Shown: positions 1-6,709 of the stretch, one piece after another | How positions within the stretch are numbered: the first letter of the stretch is position 1 | Layout of the letters: the number at the start of each line of letters is the position of its first letter | DNA from: an uncultured Clostridium sp. | GTDB taxonomy: Bacteria; Bacillota; Clostridia; TANB77; CAG-508 | Direction of reading: 5' to 3' | Length of the DNA stretch: 11,618 nucleotides | Assembly (NCBI GenBank): GCA_946497905.1 | Contig: CAMMMI010000056.1 | Span: forward strand, 1-11,618 | Notes under the pieces: model-generated | What the model was told of the DNA's origin: nothing | The model's input: only the letters and a program-made list of their open reading frames with translations | Databases searched by the model: none | Program-made: the position numbers and the translations under genes

Positions 1-1
1 C

Positions 2-174
2 ATAAGAAGGCTTATTTTTAAACTTTACACAATTTTTTCTATATACTCTTTTTTAGAGAAAAGAGCGATTATGTTGATTTTTATATTGTAACTAAAGAAG
101 AATGTCAAACTCAGATAGAAACAGCTAAAATTATGATAAAAAATGCTGAACAATATATAAATAAAAATATATAG
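2..174 (+). pseudogene. C-terminal remnant of a HEPN/UPF0332-like protein, apparently frameshifted
   Basis: Frame 1 from 22 to the TAG at 172-174 reads as convincing protein: after REKSDYVDFYIVTKEE comes a helix with KIMIKNAEQYINKNI. This resembles the C-terminal end of HEPN-domain UPF0332 proteins, which typically finish with R-x-x-x-D-Y-x-x-F, a short acidic stretch and an amphipathic helix. The family call is from memory of the pattern. Frame 1 has a TAA at 19-21 and no ATG, GTG or TTG start between it and the conserved part. Frame 2, from position 2, stays open through RRLIFKLYTIFSIYS, which fits the region expected just before REKSDY. The two frames could be joined by a one- or two-base change around the T-run at 49-54. 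The 5' part lies outside the window. A real frameshift, an assembly error in the T-run, or a decayed gene are all possible. Confidence 0.5.
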
Positions 175-196
175 AATAGTTTTTAAGCTATTCTAT
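171..196. terminator. bidirectional terminator hairpin
   Basis: ATAGAATAG (171-179) pairs perfectly with CTATTCTAT (188-196) around an 8-nt loop. The stem overlaps both the TAG of the plus-strand remnant (172-174) and the TAG of spoIVB (188-190). A T-rich tract follows on each strand: TTGTTTTATTTG on plus, and ATATTTTTATTT on minus. The position between two convergent reading frames fits a shared terminator. The stem is AT-rich and so only moderately stable. Confidence 0.65.
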
Positions 197-1414
197 TTGT
201 TTTATTTGTTTTAACATAATATCTCCAAAAATACCATAACCTTGAGTTGGATCATTTACAAGAACATGTGTAACTGCCCCTACAAATTTTCCATTTTGTA
301 TAATAGGTGATCCACTCATACCTTGTATAATTCCCCCTGTTTTTTCAATCAAACTTGGATCAGTTATTTTTATTTTCATGCTTTTATTATCATAATTATT
401 TTCTTTAAATATCTTTTCTATTTCAATCTCATATTCTTGCACATTTCTATTATCTAAACTGCATAATATTGTTGCTTTTCCTGTTTGTATTTCATCTCTT
501 AGAGCTAATTCCATTTCCTTTGAACTATCTATATTTAAACTTGATAAATTATCAACTATACCATATATACCAAATTTAGTATTTTTATAAATTGTACCTA
601 TATTTTCTTGATTTTCGACTGTCCCTTGTATTCTTCCTGGTATTCCTGCTTCTCCTTTTTCTATATCTAATATTCTTGTTGTTACAAATTCTCCTGAAGC
701 TATATTTATTAATTGTTGTGTGTCTATATCTGTAATTCCATGACCTAAAGCTCCAAAACTTTTTGTTTCTGGTTCATAAAAAGTTACTGTCCCTACTCCT
801 GCTGCACTGTCTCTAACCCAAAGACCCAATTTATATTGATTATCATATGATTTTACTGGCTCTATACTACATTCTTTTGTTTCTTCTCCATGCATATATT
901 TAATATTGACATTTTCTCCTTTCGATTTGTTAACTTCTTCTATTAAATCTTGGGTTGAATTTATTATATTTTCATTTATTTGTATTATTGTATCTCCTTC
1001 TTGTATTTGAGTATTTTCATATGGTTTGTATTTTCTATTGTCTTTTCCTTCTATTTCTGACATTCCAACTACTAATACCCCATTAGTATATAATTTTAGT
1101 CCTGCTATGTTTCCTACTGGAATTACTGTGGTTTTTGGCAATGTATTTACTTCTACTGTTTTTATTGCTATTTTGTCAAATAAACTAACTTCCAAGTTCT
1201 TTTTTCCTACCTCTCCAGTTATTTCACTATTTGAACTTGTTTCTAATATGTCTTCGTTTTCTTCTTTTATGTTTATTCCAAATATTTTCTTTATGTTTAT
1301 ATTTTCTCCTTCAAATATTACTAATTTGTCTGGAATTGATTCTATTGATAAAAAATATGAATAAACTACAATTAAAAAAAATACTAATAATAGCTTTAGT
1401 AAAATTTTTTTCAC
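188..1414 (-). CDS. spoIVB: SpoIVB-type serine peptidase (S55 family, PDZ domain)
   Basis: A 408-aa protein with an N-terminal membrane anchor (residues 4-23), a PDZ domain (about 100-187) and a C-terminal S55 peptidase domain (about 195-405). The catalytic triad appears intact: His225 in GALGHGI, Asp352 in KITDPSLI and Ser367 in GMSGSP. These sit exactly 11 residues before the His236/Asp363/Ser378 I recall for Bacillus subtilis SpoIVB (about 426 aa), so the alignment is essentially ungapped. In Bacillus, SpoIVB is made in the forespore, crosses into the intermembrane space and cleaves SpoIVFA, releasing SpoIVFB to process pro-sigma-K. The start is GTG at 1412-1414, chosen because TGGAGG at 1421-1426 lies six bases upstream and residues 2-7 lead directly into the anchor. 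The usual recN and spo0A neighbours are not visible: a hairpin element and the pilus-like operon lie upstream, and a convergent HEPN-like remnant lies downstream. Confidence 0.93.
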   Translation of the reverse strand: MKKILLKLLLVFFLIVVYSYFLSIESIPDKLVIFEGENINIKKIFGINIKEENEDILETSSNSEITGEVGKKNLEVSLFDKIAIKTVEVNTLPKTTVIPVGNIAGLKLYTNGVLVVGMSEIEGKDNRKYKPYENTQIQEGDTIIQINENIINSTQDLIEEVNKSKGENVNIKYMHGEETKECSIEPVKSYDNQYKLGLWVRDSAAGVGTVTFYEPETKSFGALGHGITDIDTQQLINIASGEFVTTRILDIEKGEAGIPGRIQGTVENQENIGTIYKNTKFGIYGIVDNLSSLNIDSSKEMELALRDEIQTGKATILCSLDNRNVQEYEIEIEKIFKENNYDNKSMKIKITDPSLIEKTGGIIQGMSGSPIIQNGKFVGAVTHVLVNDPTQGYGIFGDIMLKQIKQIE

Positions 1415-1467
1415 GATTAACCTCCATTTTTACATTTAAAAATAGTGTGCATCCGTTGTCCGAAGCA

Positions 1468-1577
1468 TTTTTTATACAATAAGAAATGGTAACTTCTTTT
1501 GAAAATAAAAATTGTTTATTTTCACTTTGAGCCTAAGTAACTTAAAGTTTCATATTGTTTCCTATTGTATAAAATAA
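1468..1577. repeat. long imperfect hairpin / MITE-like element upstream of spoIVB
   Basis: TTTTATACAATA (1470-1481) is the exact inverse of TATTGTATAAAA (1563-1574). After one mismatch the pairing continues for GAAA (1483-1486) with TTTC (1558-1561), and AACTT (1491-1495) can pair with AAGTT (1545-1549). A separate perfect hairpin, GAAAATAAA (1501-1509) and TTTATTTTC (1515-1523), sits inside it. The roughly 105-bp palindrome occupies most of the 207-bp gap (1415-1621) between the 607-aa gene and spoIVB. It could be a small non-autonomous mobile element or a folded terminator for the pilus-like operon. No clear target-site duplication is visible. Confidence 0.55.
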
Positions 1578-1621
1578 TTTTTTGCTATTATTAGTATTAA
1601 CTTTTTATTTTTTTATATACA

Positions 1622-3445
1622 TTAATTCGAATTTGAATTTAAGTTTAAACTCTCTATATCTCTAGCAACTCTATATTGACCATATCTCTCTCTTCCTAAT
1701 GCTGTATAATATAATTTTGCTAATTTTCCTTCTTTTGTTGTTTCTCCTTTTCCAGCATATTGCTTCATTAATTCTGAAATTGATTGACTTGAATCAACAG
1801 ATTTTTGGCTTATTACTGAGTTATACGATGCTTGATCTTCTCTTGGATAATAATATATAGTCTCTTCATATGTTACATCTATTCCAGATTTATCTCTATA
1901 TCTTGCAAGTCCTGTTCTTCTTTCAAAATCTACATTAAACAATCCTATTGCTGTGTCTAAATTTACATTTTTTAATGCTTCATCACTAGTAAAATTATGA
2001 TATTCTTTATTGTCAGTATCTAATAAGTATATTGAATTTTCTGAAACAAAATCTTCATTAATATCATTTTGTACAATAGCATGTCCATTATATACTTTTC
2101 CACCTATATTTAATCCTTGCATAAATGTAATCATTGATATATTTTCTGTTAATTGTTCCCATTCATAGTCTTCTAATTTTGGCATAGCAAAATTTACATC
2201 TGAAGTTGAAACTTTATTATAATTTGAAATTGCTACAATTAAATTAGATTCAATTGAATTTTTTATTACTTCTATTCTATGTGCATTAAAATCTGAATTC
2301 TCGTCTTCTATAAATGTACCTGATGTATTATCCAATTCTCCAAATATTTCTCTTTCTATAGGAAAAGGATTATTTTCAGGTGTATATTGTATTCCATTTA
2401 CATCTACTGCATCTGCTGTAGACAAGTTTTCTAATCCATATCCTTTAATTCTTTCTTTGAATTCATATGCTTCTTTATAGTATTTTATTGCATTATCATT
2501 ATTAAATATTTCATCTGTAGTTCTATCTTGCTGAGGCAATAATTCATCATTTATCATCGAAAATACTTTTTCTTCACCTGTATTTGAATCTGTATATACA
2601 TAATATTTTGCTCCATTTATCTTCCTATATGGATATTTTACAATCCAACCTGCCAAATTACCTTGCACATCTATTTCTTGTTCCACCTCAATATCTCTTG
2701 GATTATAGATACTTACCTCTTCTTCCTCACCAGTCTCTTCATCTTTTACTTTTTCAGTAACATTTGGCATATATACTTTTTGACTTAATCCTTCATTTCT
2801 TCCATCTTCTACTCCTATTGTTATTCCTCTATATGTATATGTATTTGTACTCCCATTATATCCTACTCCTGATAATAAATATCCAGAATCATCAACTGGC
2901 TTACCATTTATCATCCCTTGTATAGTAATATAGCTATCTAATGAATATGTTATAACAAAATCATCTGAACCTCGTTTATATCTACAACTATAATATATAT
3001 ATGGCTTTAATCCATATATTTCTTGTCCATCCGAATAAGTAGCATCCTCTTCAAGATTACTTGATGTACTTTCATCTAATTTATTATCATATTCAGAATA
3101 AATATAATATCCGTCATATAGCGTATATACTATTGCTGGTACATAATTTCTTAAAACATTTTCTCCATAACCAGACATTTTAAAATTACCTGCTAGTGAA
3201 TTATAAAAAGTAGTTATAGATGCTTCTATGTCTCTAATTTTAGAATCAGCTATATCTGATGTAGTACTATTTGCCATATTTAATTGAAATGCTTTTATTG
3301 CATCATATGTTGAACTTTGCAGTTTTGAGTCATATGCTACTTGTAATTCTATAGTTTTCATTTGATTATTTGCATAACTATTTAATAATATTGCCATTGG
3401 TAATATTATTATTATTGACAATACTGCTAAACCTGATATTTTCAT
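1622..3445 (-). CDS. large membrane-anchored filament-associated protein, Tyr-rich, function unknown
   Basis: A 607-aa protein with a hydrophobic N-terminal segment at residues 5-24 (SGLAVLSIIIILPMAILLNS). A long helical stretch follows to about 85, then a conserved-looking Tyr-rich block at 101-120 that begins YVPAIVYTLYDGYY. The remaining 480 or so residues are acidic and Tyr-rich, with no further membrane segment, and end in a polar Asn/Ser tail. The only cysteine is Cys154. One N-terminal anchor containing a Pro, followed by a long helix, recalls TadE/TadG-type minor pilins, but at this size it would be a tip or adhesin-like subunit. That is inferred; I do not recognise a named family. 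ATG at 3443-3445 follows AAAGGAA. It is the last gene of the operon, 87 nt after the 173-aa gene, with a perfect palindrome in the gap. Confidence 0.8.
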   Translation of the reverse strand: MKISGLAVLSIIIILPMAILLNSYANNQMKTIELQVAYDSKLQSSTYDAIKAFQLNMANSTTSDIADSKIRDIEASITTFYNSLAGNFKMSGYGENVLRNYVPAIVYTLYDGYYIYSEYDNKLDESTSSNLEEDATYSDGQEIYGLKPYIYYSCRYKRGSDDFVITYSLDSYITIQGMINGKPVDDSGYLLSGVGYNGSTNTYTYRGITIGVEDGRNEGLSQKVYMPNVTEKVKDEETGEEEEVSIYNPRDIEVEQEIDVQGNLAGWIVKYPYRKINGAKYYVYTDSNTGEEKVFSMINDELLPQQDRTTDEIFNNDNAIKYYKEAYEFKERIKGYGLENLSTADAVDVNGIQYTPENNPFPIEREIFGELDNTSGTFIEDENSDFNAHRIEVIKNSIESNLIVAISNYNKVSTSDVNFAMPKLEDYEWEQLTENISMITFMQGLNIGGKVYNGHAIVQNDINEDFVSENSIYLLDTDNKEYHNFTSDEALKNVNLDTAIGLFNVDFERRTGLARYRDKSGIDVTYEETIYYYPREDQASYNSVISQKSVDSSQSISELMKQYAGKGETTKEGKLAKLYYTALGRERYGQYRVARDIESLNLNSNSN

Positions 3446-3491
3446 AAAATTCCTTTCTTTAGTTTTTCACTAATTTACAGATTTTATACTT

Positions 3492-3522
3492 AAATAGCTT
3501 GTAATTCAATTACAAGCTATTT
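3492..3522. repeat. perfect 15-bp palindrome between two operon genes
   Basis: AAATAGCTTGTAATT (3492-3506) and AATTACAAGCTATTT (3508-3522) are exact inverses around a single C. In RNA this gives a stem of 13 bp or so with a small loop. On the minus strand it lies just after the stop of the 173-aa gene and before the ribosome binding site of the 607-aa gene. No real U-run follows the stem on that strand, so it is more likely an mRNA stability or attenuation hairpin, or a protein-binding palindrome, than a full terminator. Confidence 0.7.
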
Positions 3523-3532
3523 CCCTTTTTAT

Positions 3533-4054
3533 TTAATTGCCATTTGCAGTACACATAGCTGTTTTTTCTCCTGAATTAGCATAATTATTATTTCCTGAAA
3601 CCATATAGAAGAAATTATTTAGCATATCTCCTATTGTTTGATTCGTATTTTTATAACTTGCCGTAAAAATATCGCCTTCCTTTAAATAGTATATCCTATT
3701 GTCTTTAATTTCTCCTTCTATATCTGCTGTATATACTGTATAATATACATTTTCACCAATTTTATCTGCTCGTGCCTGAGAAACCTTTTTACCTAAGTTT
3801 TCATCTTTTACTTGGATTTCCATTTCTACTTCATAAAGATTACCTGTAGATGCAAGTTTTTGGTCCAAATCATCTATATCTTCTTGGCTTATTTTTCCTG
3901 TTGAAGCTACTTTATCAACAAAACTAGTTAAAGCAGATTGTGCTACTAATTGAGAAACATCATCAGTTCTATCTGCCATTGTCATTAGTGGAAATACAAA
4001 TATTAAAACTGCTGCTACGCCTATTGCAATTATAACTATTAATGTATCACTCAT
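3533..4054 (-). CDS. single-anchor pilus-operon protein, minor-pilin-like
   Basis: A 173-aa protein with a three-residue head and a hydrophobic segment at 4-25 (LIVIIAIGVAAVLIFVFPLM). A polar, probably extracytoplasmic domain follows. It begins with a helix at 30-53 that includes SFVDKVASTGKI, then an acidic segment (56-68) and a beta-rich part (70-150) with GNLYEVEMEIQ and NTNQTIGDMLNNFFYMVSG. The only cysteine, Cys168, is near the C-terminus. One N-terminal anchor, a long amphipathic helix and a beta domain is the plan of a pilin-like or TadE-like subunit. The exact family is not recognised, and no prepilin-peptidase site of the classic G-x-x-x-x-E type is present. ATG at 4052-4054 follows a strong GGAAGGA. 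It sits 76 nt after the 216-aa gene in the same operon. Confidence 0.82.
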   Translation of the reverse strand: MSDTLIVIIAIGVAAVLIFVFPLMTMADRTDDVSQLVAQSALTSFVDKVASTGKISQEDIDDLDQKLASTGNLYEVEMEIQVKDENLGKKVSQARADKIGENVYYTVYTADIEGEIKDNRIYYLKEGDIFTASYKNTNQTIGDMLNNFFYMVSGNNNYANSGEKTAMCTANGN

Positions 4055-4130
4055 ATTATCCTTCCTTTCTTATGGATTTACAACTTTATACTTTGTTTCA
4101 ATCCATTTTGCAATTAATCCTAATCAATAA

Positions 4131-4781
4131 TTAATCTTTTAGTTTTAAGGTATATGTTATAATTCTCTTCTGATATTTATTTTGATCAGGCACATCATCA
4201 CTTGTATAATTTCCATCATCTGATTGGTTTTCGTCTGATGTTTGTACTTCTCCTTGTATGTACACACCTAGTGATTCTTGTATGTTATATGTCTTTTGTT
4301 TCGTAATTAAATAATTAAATAAATTTTCAGTTGGTAATCTTAATATTCCAAATTTTCTTGTAAAATCAAATTCATTAAAGTCATTGTTTGAGTTTCTATA
4401 TAGTATTCCTTCTATAAATTCTTGCGGATCTGACATATTTTCAGTATTTATTTCTTTTATCTTGTTTCCTTCATTATCTGTATATAAATAATAATCATCT
4501 GCAAATTCAAATACTATTTTATAATTTTCTTTAACAGCTCTATATATTGAAGGAATTATCGTTTCCATTCCAACATATCTATTTGTATCATCTTTACTTA
4601 AATAATAGAATATTTTTCTAACATCTTCATCTTGCATAGTAAAAGCTTCTCTATCAGAATATTTTAACACAGAATCTATTGCTTCTCGAGCTTGTGAAAA
4701 GGCAAGAATAGCAACAGATAGTCCTATTACAAATAATAGTACTGAACCAGCCATTTTTAATGCATCAACTACATTCTCCAT
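4131..4781 (-). CDS. pilin-like protein with MENVVDAL N-terminus
   Basis: A 216-aa protein whose start, MENVVDALKMAG, is a diverged version of the MENASKAL N-terminus of three neighbouring genes. The hydrophobic anchor runs from about 8 to 29 and is followed by a helical stretch (30-64). The rest is acidic and rich in Asp, Asn and Tyr, with a DDYYLYTDNEGN segment and a low-complexity linker of Asp/Ser/Glu near 180-200. It ends in a beta-strand-like ITYTLKLKD. It has no cysteine and lacks the C-terminal Cys motif seen in its neighbours. ATG at 4779-4781 follows TAGGAGGA. It lies 26 nt after the 128-aa pilin-like gene, so the two are probably co-translated. A minor-subunit role in the filament is inferred from the shared N-terminus and operon position. 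Confidence 0.82.
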   Translation of the reverse strand: MENVVDALKMAGSVLLFVIGLSVAILAFSQAREAIDSVLKYSDREAFTMQDEDVRKIFYYLSKDDTNRYVGMETIIPSIYRAVKENYKIVFEFADDYYLYTDNEGNKIKEINTENMSDPQEFIEGILYRNSNNDFNEFDFTRKFGILRLPTENLFNYLITKQKTYNIQESLGVYIQGEVQTSDENQSDDGNYTSDDVPDQNKYQKRIITYTLKLKD

Positions 4782-4807
4782 GCTATTCCTCCTATAATAT
4801 TATAATT

Positions 4808-5194
4808 TTATTGTTGTTCCGATATACTAATCTCTGAAACATATCCACTACTGTATGATGTTATACTAATTGTATATTCTTTTTTTGTGTCAATATCTGA
4901 TGTTGTTGTTGGGTTAGTCGCCTCACCGCTACCTATCTTAACTTTAATTTGTGGCATTGCGTCATCTGCATTACTTGCTATTATCTCATTTACTAATGAT
5001 TTTGCAACTGAACCTTTTTGTTTTCCTTCATATTTTAGAAATTTGTTGTTAAATGCTGTTATTTCAGCCTGTGACATACCACCGTTATTAACTGTATCTT
5101 GTGCTTGGTTAAATATTAATATACCTAATGATATTAATAATATAGCTAATAATATGGCTCCTGCAATAATTAATGCTTTTGATGCATTTTCCAT
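4808..5194 (-). CDS. small pilin-like protein, MENASKAL family (copy nearest the 3' end)
   Basis: A 128-aa protein: MENASKAL, an unbroken hydrophobic segment at 8-28 (LIIAGAILLAILLISLGILIF), then a polar helix. The centre has FNNKFLKYEGKQ (49-60) and SLVNEIIASN (66-75), matching the F-x-x-Y ... N-x-I-x-x-x-N pattern of its paralogues. The C-terminus is a beta hairpin of type YTISITSYSSGYVSEISIS, equivalent to the paralogues' last two strands but with no cysteine. A short anchor plus a small beta domain suits a major or minor filament subunit moved by the ATPase and platform protein encoded upstream. Proteins starting this way occur in Clostridia as hypothetical proteins, from memory. ATG at 5192-5194 follows AAGGGAGAG. 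Simple sequence and small size make it the best candidate for the major subunit, though that is a guess. Confidence 0.85.
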   Translation of the reverse strand: MENASKALIIAGAILLAILLISLGILIFNQAQDTVNNGGMSQAEITAFNNKFLKYEGKQKGSVAKSLVNEIIASNADDAMPQIKVKIGSGEATNPTTTSDIDTKKEYTISITSYSSGYVSEISISEQQ

Positions 5195-5238
5195 ATAAAT
5201 CTCTCCCTTCGTACTTTTAATATATATTCTTATGTTTA

Positions 5239-5258
5239 TTAACTATTTATATAGTTAA
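5239..5258. repeat. short intercistronic hairpin
   Basis: TTAACTAT (5239-5246) pairs perfectly with ATAGTTAA (5251-5258) around TTAT. It lies in the 79-nt gap between the 143-aa and 128-aa pilin-like genes. It is A/T-dominated and no T-run follows on the minus strand, so a role is uncertain. It could set the relative amounts of the two products through mRNA decay. Confidence 0.35.
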
Positions 5259-5273
5259 ATTTTAATAACTTCT

Positions 5274-5705
5274 TTATGATGTAGTCTGTTCAAATTTCAT
5301 GTATTTAATTTTTTTTGTATTTTTATGATATTCAATTTCACTACATTTAAATTTTATATCACCATAGTAGTAAACAAAATTTTGCATTCCATTATTATAA
5401 AACATCTCCATATTGTAAGTAACATCATCATCTATAAATTTTATATCTATATTTATTGAATTATTTCCATTGTCTATATATTTTCCTTTATTCTCTTTTT
5501 CTATCTGATTTTTTTTGTTTTTATCAATAGCTTTATTTATAATTGTTGTTATATCTAAGCCATTAATTTCCTTGTTTGTAAACACTTCAAATTCTAAATT
5601 TTCTCTTTGAGCTATTTTTAAATTATAATTATAATTCATATATAAATAGGCTATTGTAGCAACTATTGCTATTATTATAAAGAAAAATATTGCTATTTTT
5701 TTCAT
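5274..5705 (-). CDS. pilin-like protein with divergent N-terminus
   Basis: A 143-aa protein with a basic MKK start and a hydrophobic segment at 4-23, so the anchor differs from that of the MENASKAL genes. The rest is homologous in layout. FEVFTNKEINGLDITTIINKAIDKN (39-63) corresponds to the neighbours' F-x-x-Y ... N-x-I centre, and FKCSEIEYHKNTKKIKYMKF (119-138) matches their C-terminal Cys motif (Cys121, its only cysteine). The middle (66-80) is Lys/Asn-rich low complexity. It looks like a paralogue whose N-terminus was replaced, or a minor pilin-like protein inserted by an ordinary Sec-type anchor. ATG at 5703-5705 follows TAGGAG. It sits 62 nt after the 163-aa gene and belongs to the same operon. 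Confidence 0.82.
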   Translation of the reverse strand: MKKIAIFFFIIIAIVATIAYLYMNYNYNLKIAQRENLEFEVFTNKEINGLDITTIINKAIDKNKKNQIEKENKGKYIDNGNNSINIDIKFIDDDVTYNMEMFYNNGMQNFVYYYGDIKFKCSEIEYHKNTKKIKYMKFEQTTS

Positions 5706-5767
5706 TTTTACTCCTAATAATTACATTATAACACTATATTCTACTTTTTTCAATATTTTGCTATTAT

Positions 5768-6259
5768 TTAATTTTTATCAAATGTTATTTTACTAACCTG
5801 ACCTGTTGTTTTGTCGTGATACTCTATCTTTGTACATCTAAATGTTGTTGTCAGATAAGACCTATTATTTTCATTAGAAACTTGATTTGCATCTATGCCA
5901 GTAAATCCGTTTAATAATTCTTGAGATTTATTTTCTATTTCATCTTGTAAATTAGGATATCCTGGAAAGTTAACTATAACTTTATAATTTTCTTCAAAGT
6001 TTGAATAATCTTTATATTTTTTATTGTTGTTATTTGCTAAATTTGCTACTGAAATTATTTCATATATAGTAATATCATCTCTTCCTAAATATATAGTATA
6101 TTGTGCATTATATTGTGTTAATTGGTTATCAAATATTCTTGCACGTATTTCACTAGAGCTTTGTCCAAATGTTATAAAAAGATATACTGCTAATGTTAAG
6201 ATTAATATCCCTATTAAAGTTCCTCCTGCCATAATTAAAGCTTTTGATGCATTTTCCAT
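5768..6259 (-). CDS. pilin-like protein, MENASKAL family (middle copy)
   Basis: A 163-aa protein beginning MENASKALIMAGG, with a hydrophobic anchor from about 8 to 31. A helix and centre follow with IFDNQLTQY (42-50) and DDITIYEIISVANLANNNN (61-79). The C-terminal motif TFRCTKIEYHDKTTGQVSKI (139-158) holds the single Cys142. The layout matches the 136-aa and 143-aa neighbours, with a longer loop region at 80-135. The first 20 nt of the gene are identical to those of two other copies, though the rest has diverged strongly. ATG at 6257-6259 follows AAGGAGGG. It lies 30 nt after the 136-aa copy. A structural subunit of an envelope filament or pseudopilus is inferred. Confidence 0.85.
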   Translation of the reverse strand: MENASKALIMAGGTLIGILILTLAVYLFITFGQSSSEIRARIFDNQLTQYNAQYTIYLGRDDITIYEIISVANLANNNNKKYKDYSNFEENYKVIVNFPGYPNLQDEIENKSQELLNGFTGIDANQVSNENNRSYLTTTFRCTKIEYHDKTTGQVSKITFDKN

Positions 6260-6289
6260 TTATTTTCCCTCCTTTAATTAGGATATTTT

Positions 6290-6700
6290 TTATTTAACCT
6301 TCATAAATTGCATATTATTTATTCTTCCTTCTTCATCATATCCTATTGATTCACAAGAAAATACTCTCATTTGCTTTTCTTCTTGTGAAATCTGTTTAAA
6401 ATCTGTCTTTATATCTGGATAAACATTTTCAACATTAGTTGTTATCTCATATTCTGGATGTATTTGATTATTACTTTCTATTTTATTAAATAGACTTTTT
6501 AATTCCATTAAAGTTAAATCATCTTTATTATACGGCTCAAACTGATCATTAAATTCTGCTATTTGTGATTGCTTTTCTAAAGCTTCTTCATTATTTTTAT
6601 AGCTAGATAAATTATTTCCTAATAATACTAATGCCCCTATTATCATTAATGCAATTAATATTCCTCCAGCCATTAATAAGGCTTTTGATGCATTTTCCAT
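6290..6700 (-). CDS. pilin-like protein, MENASKAL family (first copy after the platform gene)
   Basis: A 136-aa protein: MENASKALLMAGG, a hydrophobic anchor at 8-29, and a polar helix at 30-50. The centre has FNDQFEPYNKDDLTLMELKS (50-69) and NKIESNN (72-78). A beta-rich end contains FSCESIGYDEEGRINNMQFM (114-133) with the only cysteine, Cys116. Its ribosome binding site (TTAGGAGGAA) overlaps the TAG stop of the platform gene at 6710-6712, leaving nine bases between stop and start. Translation is therefore probably coupled to that of the secretion platform. This tight link is the best sequence argument that the MENASKAL proteins are substrates of the Tad-like machine. Confidence 0.86.
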   Translation of the reverse strand: MENASKALLMAGGILIALMIIGALVLLGNNLSSYKNNEEALEKQSQIAEFNDQFEPYNKDDLTLMELKSLFNKIESNNQIHPEYEITTNVENVYPDIKTDFKQISQEEKQMRVFSCESIGYDEEGRINNMQFMKVK

Positions 6701-6709
6701 ATGTTCCTC

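Noticed and set aside
1026..1482. Plus-strand open frames across the 5' half of spoIVB
   Set aside because: They are antisense to a gene with an intact catalytic triad, show the low-complexity hydrophobic composition of AT-rich antisense frames, and have no convincing ribosome binding site.
1426..1482. Sigma-G/F-type promoter for spoIVB: GTATA and CACACTA on the minus strand
   Set aside because: The two boxes are about 23 bases apart, well over the usual spacing near 18, and no better-spaced -35 box is visible.
4072..4106. Inverted repeat ATGGATT / AATCCAT in the gap after the 216-aa gene
   Set aside because: Only seven bases per arm with a 21-nt loop; expected by chance in AT-rich sequence.
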